A stretch of DNA of 64,000 nucleotides, taken from the NCBI GenBank assembly GCA_001600695.1, contig BCKQ01000005.1:1004593-1068592 (forward strand), read 5' to 3'. Positions 61,139 through 64,000 of the stretch are shown here, in pieces. This DNA is from Ascoidea asiatica. Taxonomy: Eukaryota; Ascomycota; Saccharomycetes; Ascoideales; Ascoideaceae. Made by a program: the position numbers and the translations under genes. Positions within the stretch are counted from its first letter, which is position 1. Each line of letters opens with the position of its first letter. Below the pieces are notes generated by a model. It saw only the letters and a list, made by a program, of their open reading frames with translations. It was not told the DNA's origin and ran no database searches.

Positions 61139-64000
61139 AAAAAATCAAATATTCAAAGTTGGGATTATTTATTTGTTTTAATCTTACAAATTAAAGCAAA
61201 AAAAATTTATCTTTTTAATATTTCCTTTATTTTATTGGTTTTTTATTTTACTATAAAGTATTGAATAATATTTATCTCTTTCAGATATTTATTTTTGCTT
61301 ATTATTATTCTATTACTGCTATTTTATTTATGCTCTTAATTTTTACTCCTTTGGCGGTTATACTTTTTTTATTCCGATGTTATCCTAAAATTATTTGCCT
61401 TACATTTATATAAAATTTATTTTTTTTGGAGGCATTTTTCTGAAGATTTTATTTTTAAACTATCATTTATCTAGATATTTGAAACTTCAAATATTCCTGA
61501 ATGTTTTAAATGTTATTAGTTAACCTGCAATACCTACTAATAATACCTGGTGATACCATTATTTATTATTTCTTTATCAATTATTATATTATGCCTTTTG
61601 TTCTATAATTTATTTTTCAATTAACTACTATTAATTCTCAAGATTATGTATACTTTTTTCTCATTTTTTTTTCATCATCACAACTTTTAATGCAAATTTT
61701 GAAATTTTGAAATAATATTATTATACTGTAGGCAATACTAAACAAAAATTTGAATCATATTTATTTTTTTTCAACTCGATTTTTAAAATATTTATTAATA
61801 TTTTAAGCCAAAAATCTCGTATCGGATTATTTTTCCATTATTTTAAACTTTCAGTAAAGTTTTCAGTAATGTGAATTGTTTCATTTTAGGATCCTGAAAA
61901 ACTTTAAAAAATTAAAATTATAAGTTAATTATTTTTATCACCGTAGTTCAGAGTAAAACGAAATTTTAACTACTTAACGAAAAAGAGAAAGAAAAAAAAA
62001 CATTATTCTATTTAACTCAATTCATTGTTATTTTCTTTACTCGGGTTAATATTGGATTCAATTTAGCTTTGATTATCAAATAAGTCTTATTGTAGTTATA
62101 AATTTGACTTCATATTTGTTTGTAGAATGTTTACTAAAATGCACAATTTCCACTAAATTCTATAATCAAAAGAATATTTTAAAAATTGTAAGTAAATTAA
62201 ATTGAATTAACCTTGATTTATTCACTTTTCTTCAAGTTAACCAGATTTGAAGAAAAAAATTACATAATTGGGATAATTTTGACTTCCAGTTTGGTTGTTA
62301 ATGAAACAAAAAGATGACATTATTGTGTAATAGAATTTCAAAGAATCAAAACGTTTGAACAATTTGATAATAATTCAATTAAAATTTATTGATTCAATTA
62401 TTCACTATTAATACTAGTTTCAAATTATTAAATAATTCAATTGTTTTATTTGAAAACTAAAAGTTCCTAAAAATAATTTATAAATATTTTCTTAGATAAA
62501 ATGCCTCGAATTTTTGATTATTGAAAATAAATATTTTATGTTAGAAACTTATAAATTAATTCAAAGGAGATATCTAAGATATGAGAAGTTTAGCTAATCA
62601 AAAATACTGGATTTCAAAATAAATGATCAGATTAAAAGAGTCTTTTCTCATAATTGAACTCCTTTGTACTAAATATTCTTAATTACATTTTCTTTTCTTC
62701 CTTTGTAAAGTCATAAAAATCATGTTTATTTATCACTCTACATTTTAAACATTATATTACCAGGAGGTATTTTAAAAAAATAAAGAGAGGCTAAAACATA
62801 ATTTATTTTCTTGGTATATAGATATGTATATACCCTATATTTAATTAAATAAACAAATAAATAAATAAATAAAGAAATTTAACTAAGACAAAAAATTTCA
62901 AGTGCCAAGTTTCATTATTCGAAATAATAAATTGTTGAATTTCTTGAAGTGGTTAATAATTATTAAATGAATAAATAAAAAATTATTTGGATCATACTAA
63001 GTTTCTGCACCAAGCTATTGTTTTTTTTTGCCTTTGAAATTAAGAGTAATTTTTTAAAAAAACGGAGTTAAATGTCTCTTGAAATTGTGCTTCGAATTAT
63101 CCTTTACACTGTCTTTGTTAAAATCTTCTTTTAATTCATAGAAACTTTTTATAACACGTAATAAAAAGTTTCTTAGTCATTTCTTTGTGTGGTTGAAAAT
63201 ATACTTTGGGACTTCTTCATTCTCGTATAACATAGTCAAGTAAGAAACAAAACCTAAAACTAAAAGCTTTGAAATAAGAAAAACTATTATTATCTTCCAG
63301 AAGTAAAAAGAAATAGAATAGAAATTCTTTTTTTAGAATAAATTAGAGTTTTTGATAATATTCAATAGTTTTTTCAATACCTAATTCTTTAGTTAGCCTT
63401 TGATCAAGCTTTGTTTGAAAAAATATATATTAAAGCATCGAAAGATTTCGGAATAAACTTGTTTACTCTTAAGAACAATACAAGGTGTGAAAAAGAAAAT
63501 CACTATTTATAGTCGAAGAAAGCAAAGCACAGCCGAGAGAACTCCTTACCTTTTTTTAGAATCAATTCATTGGATACTTTAAATGCTGAGTAAAATTCCT
63601 TGTGACCACAAGTTTTTATAGTATCAACTTCTTCTTGAATTACTTCAAAATCATCAACTCATCACTTCAGTTATTCATTAATGATTTAAAAAGGGTCTTC
63701 TCAATTTACCAGGAAAAAGTTCACAAATACGCCTCAGAAAAAACTCGGCTAAAAGTATGGCTGCTGAAAGGTCAGTGAGCCACAATGGGAATGGAATCGG
63801 TTCCATCATCAAAAGGTTATCCATACTGTGGTTTTTTGTTTTACTTTTGACACGTGCTCTACGGCCATTAAGTTAAAATTCTAAAATCCAGTAGTATGGT
63901 ACATTAAAAAAAGCATGCCCGCACCAGTGTCGTGGGTCTTACGGAATCTAAGCTTCTTATACGCGTCCTTCGGCAGTCAGCCAATCAGTGCTCGCAGCTG
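61139..64000. other. 2.9-kb right end without a supported gene
   Basis: Almost all of it is A+T-rich with no frame of note on either strand. The last 300 bp become GC-richer and contain a perfect hairpin (63791-63806), a CACGTG (63851-63856) and CCAAT (63980-63984), which together look like a promoter for a gene beyond the window edge. Confidence 0.5.
63791..63806. repeat. Perfect hairpin ATGGAA-TCGG-TTCCAT
   Basis: A 6-bp perfect inverted repeat with a four-base spacer, in the GC-richer right end. It may be a dyad site for a DNA-binding protein. Confidence 0.5.

Overview
The window is nuclear DNA from an ascomycete yeast, most likely of the subphylum Saccharomycotina. The evidence is the set of one-copy housekeeping genes with budding-yeast architectures, very high A+T, few and 5'-located introns with GTATGT/GTACGT donors and TACTAAC-type branch sites, an intron-bearing tRNA, short intergenic distances between many genes, and codons dominated by TTA, AAT, AAA and GAA. 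Many proteins carry long Asn-rich, Ser-rich or acidic low-complexity inserts. I cannot name the species. CTG codons are rare, so the decoding of CUG cannot be settled from this window.

Layout, left to right. 0-6 kb: thioredoxin (TRX) with two Yap1-type sites, phosphoserine phosphatase SER2 and, convergent to it, the snoRNP protein IMP4 (spliced, with a one-codon first exon), then APN2 (AP endonuclease with PIP box and GRF zinc finger) divergent from IMP4. 6.2 kb: an intron-containing tRNA-Gln(CUG). 7-8.1 kb: a Ser/Thr-rich GPI wall protein. 8.1-20.5 kb: a sparse stretch with only an SVOP-like MFS transporter and a DIP5-like amino-acid permease, including a 4.7-kb interval with no convincing gene. 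20.5-29 kb: a KRE2/KTR-family mannosyltransferase, mitoribosomal uS8m (MRPS8), tRNA-Val(AAC), and a large Asn-rich, probably mitochondrial protein. A GC-rich, hairpin-rich island near 28.3-28.66 kb is the best candidate in the window for an unrecognised structured RNA.

29.4-43.2 kb: an Asn-rich membrane protein resembling Vtc5, condensin SMC4 with an unusually long acidic N-terminus, ribosomal protein eL31 (RPL31, spliced), and a helical protein that may be TRAPPC12-like. 44-50 kb: a Fkh1/2-type FHA-forkhead factor whose 5' exon lies 574 bp upstream of the main exon, LSM8, MDE1 (methionine salvage) and PPH3 (PP4 catalytic subunit), the last preceded by an in-frame 15-bp minisatellite. 50.4-58 kb: nucleoporin NUP188 and the respiratory-growth protein RRG7. 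60.4-61.1 kb: a protein with a fungal ubiquitin-like domain and a long upstream region. The last 2.9 kb hold no gene that I can support.

There is no operon-like organisation; genes are monocistronic. The shared themes are RNA processing and ribosome production (IMP4, LSM8, eL31, uS8m, two tRNAs), genome maintenance (APN2, SMC4, PPH3) and nutrient uptake. Intergenic CACGTG (Cbf1-type) palindromes recur near several promoters. Short upstream reading frames overlap the start codons of APN2, LSM8 and the mannosyltransferase, which suggests start-site control. I found no phage, insertion sequence, intact retrotransposon or CRISPR array.
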